A stretch of DNA of 64,000 nt from an uncultured Actinomyces sp. (GTDB lineage: Bacteria > Actinomycetota > Actinomycetes > Actinomycetales > Actinomycetaceae), in NCBI GenBank assembly GCA_900545825.1, contig URAS01000007.1, positions 70,910 to 134,909 on the forward strand, in the 5' to 3' direction. Below, in pieces: positions 1-6,772 of this stretch. Each line of letters begins with the position of its first letter. The stretch's first letter is position 1. The notes beneath the pieces were generated by a model. The model had not been told where the DNA came from. It made no database searches and worked only from the letters and a program-made list of their open reading frames with translations. Made by a program: the position numbers and the translations under genes.

Positions 1-1
1 C

Positions 2-454
2 CAGGGCGCTCAGAAGGTCTCGAGCCACAACGTGACGACACCGCTCAAGACCGTCAATCAGTCGTGCATGACCTGCCACCACGCCAGCGAGCAGGAAATG
101 ATCAGTCGCGTCGAGACGATCCAGGGACGTTTCGTCCACAGCCGCGACCAGGCGTTTGACGCCCTCGTCGAGTTCATCGGCGACATCAAGACCGAGCGCG
201 ACAAGAACGGCGACACCGAGAACGTCAAGCGGGCGTGGGAATACCAGCGCAAGGCGTCGTTCTACATCGACTACGTCTACTCCGAGAACTCTCACGGGTT
301 CCACGCGCCGGATTACACCCAGCGGATCCTCAACGACGCCCTCGAGGCGTGCCGCGACGGCGAGCTGGCCCTGCGCGGCGTCGACCCGGCCCAGTTCCAG
401 CCCTCCGACCAGACGAAGGAGAACAACAAGAAGGTCGAGCAGAGCCGTGGGTGA
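2..454 (+). CDS. nrfA: Cytochrome c552 ammonia-forming nitrite reductase NrfA, C-terminal part (5' end outside window)
   Basis: The reading frame is open from the first bases, so only the last 150 residues are present. A CMTCH haem-binding motif (CxxCH) follows the NrfA-like context TTPLKTVNQS. The distal SENSHGFHAPD segment matches the conserved C-terminal region that carries a haem-ligand histidine in NrfA proteins. NrfA is an exported pentahaem enzyme that reduces nitrite to ammonium with six electrons. The GTG at 32 is internal, not a start. The gene overlaps the next one by 8 nt and is followed by a full System II cytochrome c assembly set, which supports the call. NrfH, its usual quinol-oxidising partner, would be expected just upstream, outside the window. 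Confidence 0.9.
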   Translation, partial: QGAQKVSSHNVTTPLKTVNQSCMTCHHASEQEMISRVETIQGRFVHSRDQAFDALVEFIGDIKTERDKNGDTENVKRAWEYQRKASFYIDYVYSENSHGFHAPDYTQRILNDALEACRDGELALRGVDPAQFQPSDQTKENNKKVEQSRG

Positions 455-1412
455 GCTTCGCCCCGACGCCCTCGAGACCCTCGGCCTGGACGGCTCCGGT
501 CTGACGCCCGAGGACGTGAGGTCCCGACGCGACGAGCTGCTCGCCTACCTTGACCAGGCCCCGCCCGCCCTCCGAGACACCGCGGGCACCAAAGCGCACG
601 CAATCGAGGACGCCGCCGACACGCTGCTCGCCCAGCTTGCCGACGCCCTCGAGGACGCCCAGGCGGCACCGGAAGGCCAGGCGGCGAGCGAGGGCGCGAC
701 CGTGTCGGTGCAGGCCAAGGACCCTTCAGCCGCGCTGGCCGAGCTGGGCGAGGACGAGGACGCCATCTATTCCGCGCCCGTCGTCACGACGCCCTCGGTC
801 ACCAAACGGAAGCACGCCGACGAGCAGGAGATTCTGACCGCCGAGGCGAAGAAGCGCGCCGCCAAGGACGGCCCGTCCGGTGGCAGCATCGCCCTCGCCG
901 TCATCATTGGGATCGTCGCGTGCGCGGTCGTCGTCCTCGCGGTCTACGTCCTCGGACGCCCCCAGATGCCGGCGAACCACCCGGATGTTGCGGCGTCGCA
1001 AACGATGCCCTCCGAGGCCGAGACGACGATGTCAGCATCCGAGCGCGCCGAGAAGGTCGCGACGCTCAAGCGCGCGATCGACAAGGACCCGCAGGACGAG
1101 AAGTCGCGACTCGAACTGGGCGTCGTCCTGTTCGAGGGGGACGACCTGGCCGGCGCGAAGGAGCAGTGGGACAAGGTCCTCGAGATCGACCCGAACAACG
1201 CCGAAGTCTACTTCAACCTGGGGTTCTGGTACCTCTCGCAAGACCCGCCGAACAAGGCCGAGGCCAACAAGGCGTGGGATCGCGTGCTCGCCCTCGAGCC
1301 CCAGTCCGAGATGGCGCAGATCATCCAGATGCACCGCGGCCAGGCCTCAATCTCGCCCGGCCCGTCCGACTCGACCGCCGGGGCGCCGACGCCCTCCGAC
1401 CGTTCGTCATGA
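447..1412 (+). CDS. Membrane-anchored TPR protein of the nrf/cytochrome c assembly operon
   Basis: This is a 321-residue protein with a GTG start at 447 inside the 3' end of nrfA; AAGAAGG lies upstream as a ribosome site. Residues 1-140 are acidic and alanine-rich with no recognised domain. A single membrane segment (SIALAVIIGIVACAVVVLAV) lies near residues 146-168. The C-terminal half carries TPR-like helices (DEKSRLELGVVLFEGDDLAG, then WDKVLEIDPNNAEVYFNLGF). The topology resembles CcmH/NrfG/CycH-type helper proteins, which hold apocytochrome during haem attachment. That role is inferred from TPRs plus position between nrfA and ccdA. The tail after about residue 300 is low-complexity. Confidence 0.7.
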   Translation: MGELRPDALETLGLDGSGLTPEDVRSRRDELLAYLDQAPPALRDTAGTKAHAIEDAADTLLAQLADALEDAQAAPEGQAASEGATVSVQAKDPSAALAELGEDEDAIYSAPVVTTPSVTKRKHADEQEILTAEAKKRAAKDGPSGGSIALAVIIGIVACAVVVLAVYVLGRPQMPANHPDVAASQTMPSEAETTMSASERAEKVATLKRAIDKDPQDEKSRLELGVVLFEGDDLAGAKEQWDKVLEIDPNNAEVYFNLGFWYLSQDPPNKAEANKAWDRVLALEPQSEMAQIIQMHRGQASISPGPSDSTAGAPTPSDRSS

Positions 1413-2125
1413 TGAGCGGCGTCACCCTCCCTCTCGCGTTCGCGGCCGGACTGCTGGCGTTCATTTCCCCGTGTTTCCTGCCGCTCGTACCCGTCATGCT
1501 CACCTACCTGGCGCGCGACGCCGCGAGCGACCGGGAACCCACGCGTTGGACGAGCCTCACCCGCGCGGCCTGGTTCGTCGCCGCATTCACCGTCGCATTT
1601 TGCGCCCTCTGGCTGGCGGTTGGCTCGCTGGGGCCGCTGGTTACCGACGTCCGCACGCCGCTGCGGATCGGCGCGGGCATCGTCGTCATCATCTTGGGGT
1701 TCCACGTCACCGGGCTCATCACGATTCCCCTCCTCGAGCGGACGATCAAGGCCGACGTGCGCCCCAGCGACACGCGGCCCGGCTGGGTCAGCGCGATCCT
1801 CTTGGGCCTGGCCTTCGCAATCGGGTGGACGCCGTGTATCGGGCCCGTCCTCGGCGCGATCATCGCCCTCGCCGCCACCACCGGCTCGCTGGCGCGCGGA
1901 ATGATCCTCCTCGTCGCATTCTCGCTCGGGCTGGGCCTGCCGTTCCTCGCGATGGCCGCAGGCCTCGGCGCCTCGGGACGCATCACCGGCTGGCTGAAAC
2001 GGCACGCCCAGGGCGTGTCGTGGGTGACCGGCATCCTCCTGGTCGTCACCGGGTTCCTCATCATGACCGACGCCCTCTCCTGGCTGTCGCGCTTCATTCC
2101 CGCCCTCGGACCCTGGGAGATCTGA
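1409..2125 (+). CDS. ccdA: Cytochrome c biogenesis thiol-reductant membrane protein CcdA
   Basis: A 238-residue polytopic protein with about six membrane helices. It has the two conserved proline-cysteine motifs of CcdA/DsbD-beta: SPC (Cys22) in helix 1 and TPC (Cys143) in helix 4. CcdA passes electrons from cytoplasmic thioredoxin across the membrane to extracytoplasmic thiol proteins, keeping apocytochrome haem-binding cysteines reduced. The start ATG at 1409 overlaps the previous stop (ATGA); a second in-frame ATG follows directly. The likely acceptor is the TlpA/ResA-like protein at the end of this operon. Confidence 0.9.
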   Translation: MMSGVTLPLAFAAGLLAFISPCFLPLVPVMLTYLARDAASDREPTRWTSLTRAAWFVAAFTVAFCALWLAVGSLGPLVTDVRTPLRIGAGIVVIILGFHVTGLITIPLLERTIKADVRPSDTRPGWVSAILLGLAFAIGWTPCIGPVLGAIIALAATTGSLARGMILLVAFSLGLGLPFLAMAAGLGASGRITGWLKRHAQGVSWVTGILLVVTGFLIMTDALSWLSRFIPALGPWEI

Positions 2126-2126
2126 C

Positions 2127-3611
2127 ATGACCGCACCCCACCGTCGCAACCCGGTCGCGCGCGCCGGCCACGCCGTCTTCGCCTTCTTCTACAACAAGAA
2201 GGTCGGGGTCGTCCTCATCCTCCTGGTCGCCGTGGCGACCCTGCTGGGCACGATCATCACCCAGGCGCCCGACGGGACGTACGATCACCCCGACTCACGC
2301 GACGCATTCCTCGCCCAGATGCAGATGCGCTACGGCGGCTGGACGAAGCCCCTCGACTGGCTGGGCATGTTCCACATCTATTCGTCACCGCTGTTTTTCG
2401 TGCTGTGCGCGCTGCTCACGCTGTCGATCATCGCGTGCACGCTCCACCGCATCCCGCTATTGTGGCGCAAGGCAACGAAGCCGCGCACCCGCGTGAGCGC
2501 CAGGTTCTTCGAGCACGCCCAATACCAGGGGCAGATTCCCACGAAGGCCGACCCAGAGGACGCCCTCGAGGCGACCCGCGCCGCCCTCAAGCGCACGCAT
2601 TATCGCGTCCTCGACGCACCGGGTGAGGGACCCGCGGGCCTGTACGCCGATCGGTTCCGGTTCGGTCCGTTCGGCACCGTCGTCGCCCACGCATCGTTCG
2701 TCATCATCATTGCGGCGGTCGTCATTTCCAGCCTCACCGGCCTTGACAAGACGGTGACGATCCCCGTCGGCGGGCAGGCGCCGGTGGGCGCCGGCACGCA
2801 CCTGACGATCGAGGCCGCGAGCTTCCACGACAGCTACGACAAGAAGGGGCGGCCCACCGACTACGTCTCGACGCTGGTCCTCCGCGACGCCGGGCGACAG
2901 GTGGCGCGGCAGGAGGTCCGCGTCAACCAGCCGCTGCGCTACGGCGGCTACAAGTTCCACCAGGCATCGTACGGTTTCGCCGCCCAGATCCGCGCAGCGT
3001 CGAAAAACCGCCCCCTCTATTCCGGCGCCGTCGCCCTCGACCAGCAGTCGGGGGATCAGAACTACCACTACGGCACCGTCAACCTTCCGCCGAAGAAGGT
3101 CCAAGGGCGGACGCTGCGGCTGCTCGTCGCCACCCCGGCGGCGGGAGCCCAGGGCGCCGACGTCGCCTCCGGGCAGGCGCTCATCCAGGTCATCGACGTC
3201 GCCAACCACTCGAAGGTCCTCGCCGAAAAGACCGTCGACCAGGGCACAAGCGCGACCATCGCGGGAGTCGACGTGACGTTCGTCCGCGAGACGCCCTACA
3301 CGGGCATCACGATCCGCCGCGACCCGGGCGCGCCGTGGATGTGGGTGGGCTCGGTCCTCCTCGTCCTCGGCATGACCTGCACCTTTGGGCTGCGGCATCG
3401 CCGCCTGTGGGTGCGCGTGATCCCCGGCGCCCAGGCCACTGTTCGCGAGGGTGCCGACCACATCCGCGCCGCCCACACCGTCGTCGAGGTCGCCAGCGTC
3501 GACACGTCCGATTCCGCGTTCGAACGCCAGTTTGCCGCCCTCGTCGGGGCGATTGAGACTGAACTCAAGGGCCCCGACGTTTCCCCGAACCCCGAGAAGA
3601 AAGAGAGGTGA
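2127..3611 (+). CDS. resB: Cytochrome c biogenesis protein ResB (System II)
   Basis: A 494-residue membrane protein of the ResB/Ccs1 family. N-terminal hydrophobic segments near residues 25-45, 75-100 and 185-205 precede a large extracytoplasmic domain (about 210-400). A final membrane helix (MWVGSVLLVLGMTCTFGLR) and a cytoplasmic tail follow. The FHQASYGFAAQIR-type segment is typical of ResB. ResB and CcsA together form the System II synthase that exports haem and attaches it to CxxCH motifs. The gene starts one base after ccdA stops and overlaps ccsA by 4 nt. The likely client in this operon is NrfA. Confidence 0.9.
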   Translation: MTAPHRRNPVARAGHAVFAFFYNKKVGVVLILLVAVATLLGTIITQAPDGTYDHPDSRDAFLAQMQMRYGGWTKPLDWLGMFHIYSSPLFFVLCALLTLSIIACTLHRIPLLWRKATKPRTRVSARFFEHAQYQGQIPTKADPEDALEATRAALKRTHYRVLDAPGEGPAGLYADRFRFGPFGTVVAHASFVIIIAAVVISSLTGLDKTVTIPVGGQAPVGAGTHLTIEAASFHDSYDKKGRPTDYVSTLVLRDAGRQVARQEVRVNQPLRYGGYKFHQASYGFAAQIRAASKNRPLYSGAVALDQQSGDQNYHYGTVNLPPKKVQGRTLRLLVATPAAGAQGADVASGQALIQVIDVANHSKVLAEKTVDQGTSATIAGVDVTFVRETPYTGITIRRDPGAPWMWVGSVLLVLGMTCTFGLRHRRLWVRVIPGAQATVREGADHIRAAHTVVEVASVDTSDSAFERQFAALVGAIETELKGPDVSPNPEKKER

Positions 3612-4507
3612 GCGCCATGCTTCAGTTCGCCGAATATGTCCTGGCCGCCGCCACCGTTTTCGTCATTTTGGCGCTCATCTCGAACACCGTCGTCGTCATG
3701 CGGTACAAGAAAACCGCGCCGACGCCCGACGGCGAGAAGCCCACAATTTCATTGGGTGGACAGCCCGCCCGCGCGGTTGAGACGAAGAAGCCCAAGACCC
3801 GCGGGTTCGGCTGGTTCGGTACGGCGTTCACGATCCTCGCCTGGGTGGCGCTCACGGTCTACCTGGGGCTGCGCATCGCCATGACCGGACACGGCCCCTT
3901 TGCCAACCAGCACGAGTTCGCCGTGTCATTCTGCTGGGGCATCCTCACGGTGTTCCTGGGGTTCGCGTTCCACTACGGGCTGCGTACGGTCTCGCTGGCC
4001 GTCCTCCCCGTCACCGCGGTGCTGCTCATCTACGCCCAGTCGCTCGACTCGGGCGTCGCACCACTGGTGCCGGCGCTGCAGAACAACCTCCTCCTCACCC
4101 TGCACGTGAGCTTCGCCGTCCTCGCCTACGGCGCCGCCTGCGTGTCGTTCGGCGCGGCGGTGTTGTGGCTGGTCCAGCCGCATATGCCCAAGCAGATCCG
4201 GCCCCGGCGCGAGCTGCTCGACGAGATCGGCTACCGCGGCGCGATCATCACGTTCCCCCTGCTGACGATCATGATCGTCCTCGGCGCCGTATGGGCCGAC
4301 ACGGCGTGGGGCTCATATTGGAGCTGGGACCCGAAAGAGACGGCCGCCCTCGTCACGTGGCTGATCTACGGCGGCTATCTGCATGCCCGCGTCGTCGCCG
4401 ACTGGCGAGGCCGGCGGGCCGCGTGGCTCCTCATCATCGGGTTTGCCGCGGTATTGTTTGCGTACTTCGGTAACCACTTCTTCGGGGGGCTGCACTCGTA
4501 TGGCTAA
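3608..4507 (+). CDS. ccsA: Haem exporter/cytochrome c synthase subunit CcsA (ResC/CcsB type)
   Basis: A 299-residue polytopic protein with about eight helices. The tryptophan-rich WGSYWSWDPKETAALVTW segment (about residues 237-254) is the hallmark haem-handling (WWD) motif of the CcmC/CcmF/CcsA superfamily. Flanking histidines in the helices are candidate haem ligands. With ResB it forms the System II haem-attachment complex. A GTG at 3608 overlaps the resB stop (GTGA). A slightly later ATG (3617) is the alternative start, also with the resB-end AGAAAGAGAGG purine stretch upstream. The 3' end overlaps the thioredoxin-like gene by 8 nt. Confidence 0.92.
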   Translation: MSAMLQFAEYVLAAATVFVILALISNTVVVMRYKKTAPTPDGEKPTISLGGQPARAVETKKPKTRGFGWFGTAFTILAWVALTVYLGLRIAMTGHGPFANQHEFAVSFCWGILTVFLGFAFHYGLRTVSLAVLPVTAVLLIYAQSLDSGVAPLVPALQNNLLLTLHVSFAVLAYGAACVSFGAAVLWLVQPHMPKQIRPRRELLDEIGYRGAIITFPLLTIMIVLGAVWADTAWGSYWSWDPKETAALVTWLIYGGYLHARVVADWRGRRAAWLLIIGFAAVLFAYFGNHFFGGLHSYG

Positions 4508-5111
4508 ATCGACGTCGTTCGCTGACAGGGTCAGTTCGTCGCGCTGGGGCAGCGTCGTCGTCCTTGTCATCATCGTCGCGATCGTCGCGGCGGGGATCTG
4601 GATCGCCATGCGTCCCAAGGGCGACTCCGCGGGCAGCCAGGCGACGCAGGCGGGGGCCAGTTCGTCGGTCGACTCCACCGCTCAGGCCAAGGGGCCCGCG
4701 CCGGATGTCGGGAAGCCGGCGCCGGCGCTGCAGGGCACCAGCCCCGACGGCAGCACCGTTACTCTGGCTGACCACCGTGGCCGCCCGGTCTGGCTGGTGT
4801 TCAACGCGACGTGGTGCCCGGCGTGCCGCGCCGAGGCCCCCGACGTCGAAGCGATCGCCCAGTCCGGCACGGTCGACGTCATCACCGTCTACATGGGCGA
4901 ATCCGGTCAGACGATCACCGACTTCGCCAAGCGGCTGGGCCTCACGTCGATCGCCGTCGAGGACCCGGATGAGCAGTTGTCCAGCAACTACCGCGTGCTG
5001 GGGATTCCCGCACACTTCTTTATCGACTCCGAGGGCGTCATCCGCTCGACCTACGTCGGCGAGATCACGAAGGCCGACGCCCTGAGACACATCAAGGACC
5101 TCGATAAGTAG
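4500..5111 (+). CDS. TlpA/ResA-like membrane-anchored thiol-disulfide oxidoreductase
   Basis: A 203-residue protein with one N-terminal membrane anchor (about residues 16-37), a short linker and a thioredoxin fold. The active site is WCPAC (Cys106 and Cys109). The downstream GIPAHFFID supplies the cis-proline region of thioredoxin folds. ResA-type proteins reduce the disulfide in apocytochrome CxxCH motifs and are themselves reduced by CcdA, encoded in the same operon. The ATG at 4500 overlaps the ccsA end. This is the last gene of the operon; repeat element A1 follows. Confidence 0.88.
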   Translation: MAKSTSFADRVSSSRWGSVVVLVIIVAIVAAGIWIAMRPKGDSAGSQATQAGASSSVDSTAQAKGPAPDVGKPAPALQGTSPDGSTVTLADHRGRPVWLVFNATWCPACRAEAPDVEAIAQSGTVDVITVYMGESGQTITDFAKRLGLTSIAVEDPDEQLSSNYRVLGIPAHFFIDSEGVIRSTYVGEITKADALRHIKDLDK

Positions 5112-5147
5112 GGGCGGCACCCCGCGCCCGTAGACGGCACCCCACCC

Positions 5148-5225
5148 GTGAACGTGATCTTTTTGGTCACGTTCACCGAGTGAATCGCTTCAGCGTGACC
5201 TTTCTGGACGAAAGGACACGTTCAC
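5148..5225. repeat. Family A intergenic repeat, copy A1
   Basis: A palindrome (GTGAACGTGATC, T5, GGTCACGTTCAC; 5148-5176) is followed after 29 nt by GGACGAAAGGACACGTTCAC (5206-5225). The same two-part layout with the same 29-nt spacing occurs at 25032-25110 and, inverted, at 55754-55833. It lies between two convergent genes. It could act as a transcription boundary, but the T run is in the loop, not after a stem, so it is not a standard intrinsic terminator. Confidence 0.85.
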
Positions 5226-5237
5226 GGAGGGTGGGGG

Positions 5238-6611
5238 CTAGTCGTCCTCGGGAGGGCGGAGGGTGTCGATGTCCTCGCCGAAGAACAGGCGCCCCGACGA
5301 GCGACGCCCCAGACGCTTGAGCGCCAACCGGGCCACCATCTGCTGGTGCGTCACCGTGCGTTCGGAGCGCGACACCGAGAGGAACGAGACGAACCACCGC
5401 AGGAGCGTCGACACGCGCGACTTAAAGCCCACGATGTAGAGCAGATGGAGGAAGCACCACGCCACCCACGCCGCGAAGCCGGTGAGCCGCACGCCCTTCA
5501 CCGACACGACCGCCTTGAACCGGGCGATCGTCGCCATCGACCCCTTATCGACATAGGTGAAGGGCGGATAGTCGTCGCCCGCCACACCGTCCAGGCGGTC
5601 GGCGATGAGCTTGGCGACGTAGCGGCCCGACTGGATCGCCCCCTGGGCGACGCCGGGGACCCCGTCGACCGCCATGAGGTCGCCAATGACGAAAATATCG
5701 GGGTAGCCCGGCACCGTCAGATCCGGGGCCACCTTGACGCGGCCAGCACGGTCGACCTCGACACCCGTCCGTTCGGCGATCTTGCGGCCGATCGGCGCGC
5801 CCGCCACGCCGGCGGCCCACACCTTGCAGATCGACGGCATGACGCGTTCGTTGCCGTGCTTGTCGCGCAACGTCACCGAATCCTTCGTCACGTCGGTGAC
5901 GATCGTGTTCATGTGCAGCTCGATGCCCAGATGCTCGAGCTGGCGGGCCGTGTGCTGGCCCAGGTTGTCACCGAACGCCGGCAGCGGGTGCGGCGCCCCG
6001 TCGACGAGGACGACACGCGCCCTCGTCGGGTCGATCCGGCGGAACTCGCGGCGCAGCGTCGTCGACGAGAGCTCGCGAATCTGGCCGGCCATCTCGACGC
6101 CAGTCGGTCCGGCGCCCACGACGACGAACGTCATGAGTTCGCGTCGGCGTACCGGGTCCGGCTCCTGCTCGGCGATCTCGAACGCATTGAAGATGCGGGC
6201 ACGCAGCTCGAGGGCGTCGTCGATCGTCTTCATGCCGGGCGCGAAGTCCTCGAATTGGTCGTTGCCGAAATACGACTGCCCGGCACCGGCCGCGACGATG
6301 AGCGTGTCGTAGCTGGTCTGGAAATCCTCGTTCATGTTGCGCCACATGACGCGCTTCTTTTCGACGTCGACGCCCTCGACGAGGCCCAGCAGGACGCGGA
6401 CGTTGCGCTGGCGGGCCAGGATCTCGCGCGTCGACGGGGCGATCTCACCCTCCGAGAGGATTCCCGTCGCCACCTGGTACAACAGCGGCTGGAACAGGTG
6501 ATAGCTCGTGCGCGAAATGAGGGTGACATGGACGTCGGGCCGAGCGAGGGCGGTGGCAGCGAACAGGCCGCCGAATCCCGAACCGATGATGACCACGTGG
6601 TGCTTTGACAT
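5238..6611 (-). CDS. ndh: Type II NADH dehydrogenase (NDH-2)
   Basis: A 457-residue flavoprotein. The FAD-binding Rossmann motif GSGFGG is at residues 10-15, and a second dinucleotide-binding motif, GAGPTGVEMAG, binds NADH. The quinone-side region and a basic, hydrophobic C-terminus (about residues 370-420) suit a monotopic membrane enzyme. NDH-2 oxidises NADH and reduces quinone without pumping protons. The chosen ATG at 6611 is preceded by GAAAGGAC; a longer in-frame start 36 nt upstream lacks a ribosome site. It could feed quinol to the upstream nitrite reductase module, but that is inference. Confidence 0.93.
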   Translation of the reverse strand: MSKHHVVIIGSGFGGLFAATALARPDVHVTLISRTSYHLFQPLLYQVATGILSEGEIAPSTREILARQRNVRVLLGLVEGVDVEKKRVMWRNMNEDFQTSYDTLIVAAGAGQSYFGNDQFEDFAPGMKTIDDALELRARIFNAFEIAEQEPDPVRRRELMTFVVVGAGPTGVEMAGQIRELSSTTLRREFRRIDPTRARVVLVDGAPHPLPAFGDNLGQHTARQLEHLGIELHMNTIVTDVTKDSVTLRDKHGNERVMPSICKVWAAGVAGAPIGRKIAERTGVEVDRAGRVKVAPDLTVPGYPDIFVIGDLMAVDGVPGVAQGAIQSGRYVAKLIADRLDGVAGDDYPPFTYVDKGSMATIARFKAVVSVKGVRLTGFAAWVAWCFLHLLYIVGFKSRVSTLLRWFVSFLSVSRSERTVTHQQMVARLALKRLGRRSSGRLFFGEDIDTLRPPEDD

Positions 6612-6650
6612 CGCGCACTGTCCTTTCGCTCTAACCGCTGAGACCACTCA

Positions 6651-6680
6651 ATTTTAATCTTAGTTAGGCCTCACTCACAA
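6651..6680 (-). promoter_or_regulatory. Predicted ndh promoter with a DtxR-like half box
   Basis: On the minus strand, -35 TTGTGA (6675-6680) and -10 TAAAAT (6651-6656) are separated by 18 nt. The spacer and -35 overlap TTAGTTAGGCCTCACTCA (plus strand 6660-6677), which partly resembles DtxR/IdeR iron boxes. The match is imperfect, so iron control is only a suggestion. Confidence 0.4.
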
Positions 6681-6698
6681 GCAGATGTGTCAACAAGA

Positions 6699-6730
6699 CA
6701 GGGCCCGGACACTTCCGTATCCGGGCCCTG
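6699..6730 (-). terminator. Intrinsic terminator of the beta-propeller surface gene
   Basis: A perfect 11-bp stem (CAGGGCCCGGA / TCCGGGCCCTG) with a 10-nt loop lies 43 nt beyond the stop of the minus-strand surface protein gene. On that strand it is followed by TCTTGTTG, a weak T-rich tail. Confidence 0.7.
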
Positions 6731-6772
6731 CCCTTTCGTCGACGTCACCCGGCCTTTCGGCCGGTTCTGCTG

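Noticed and set aside
5148..5176. Family A palindrome as an ordinary intrinsic terminator
   Set aside because: The T or A run is in the loop, not downstream of the stem, and a second module at fixed distance has no place in a terminator.
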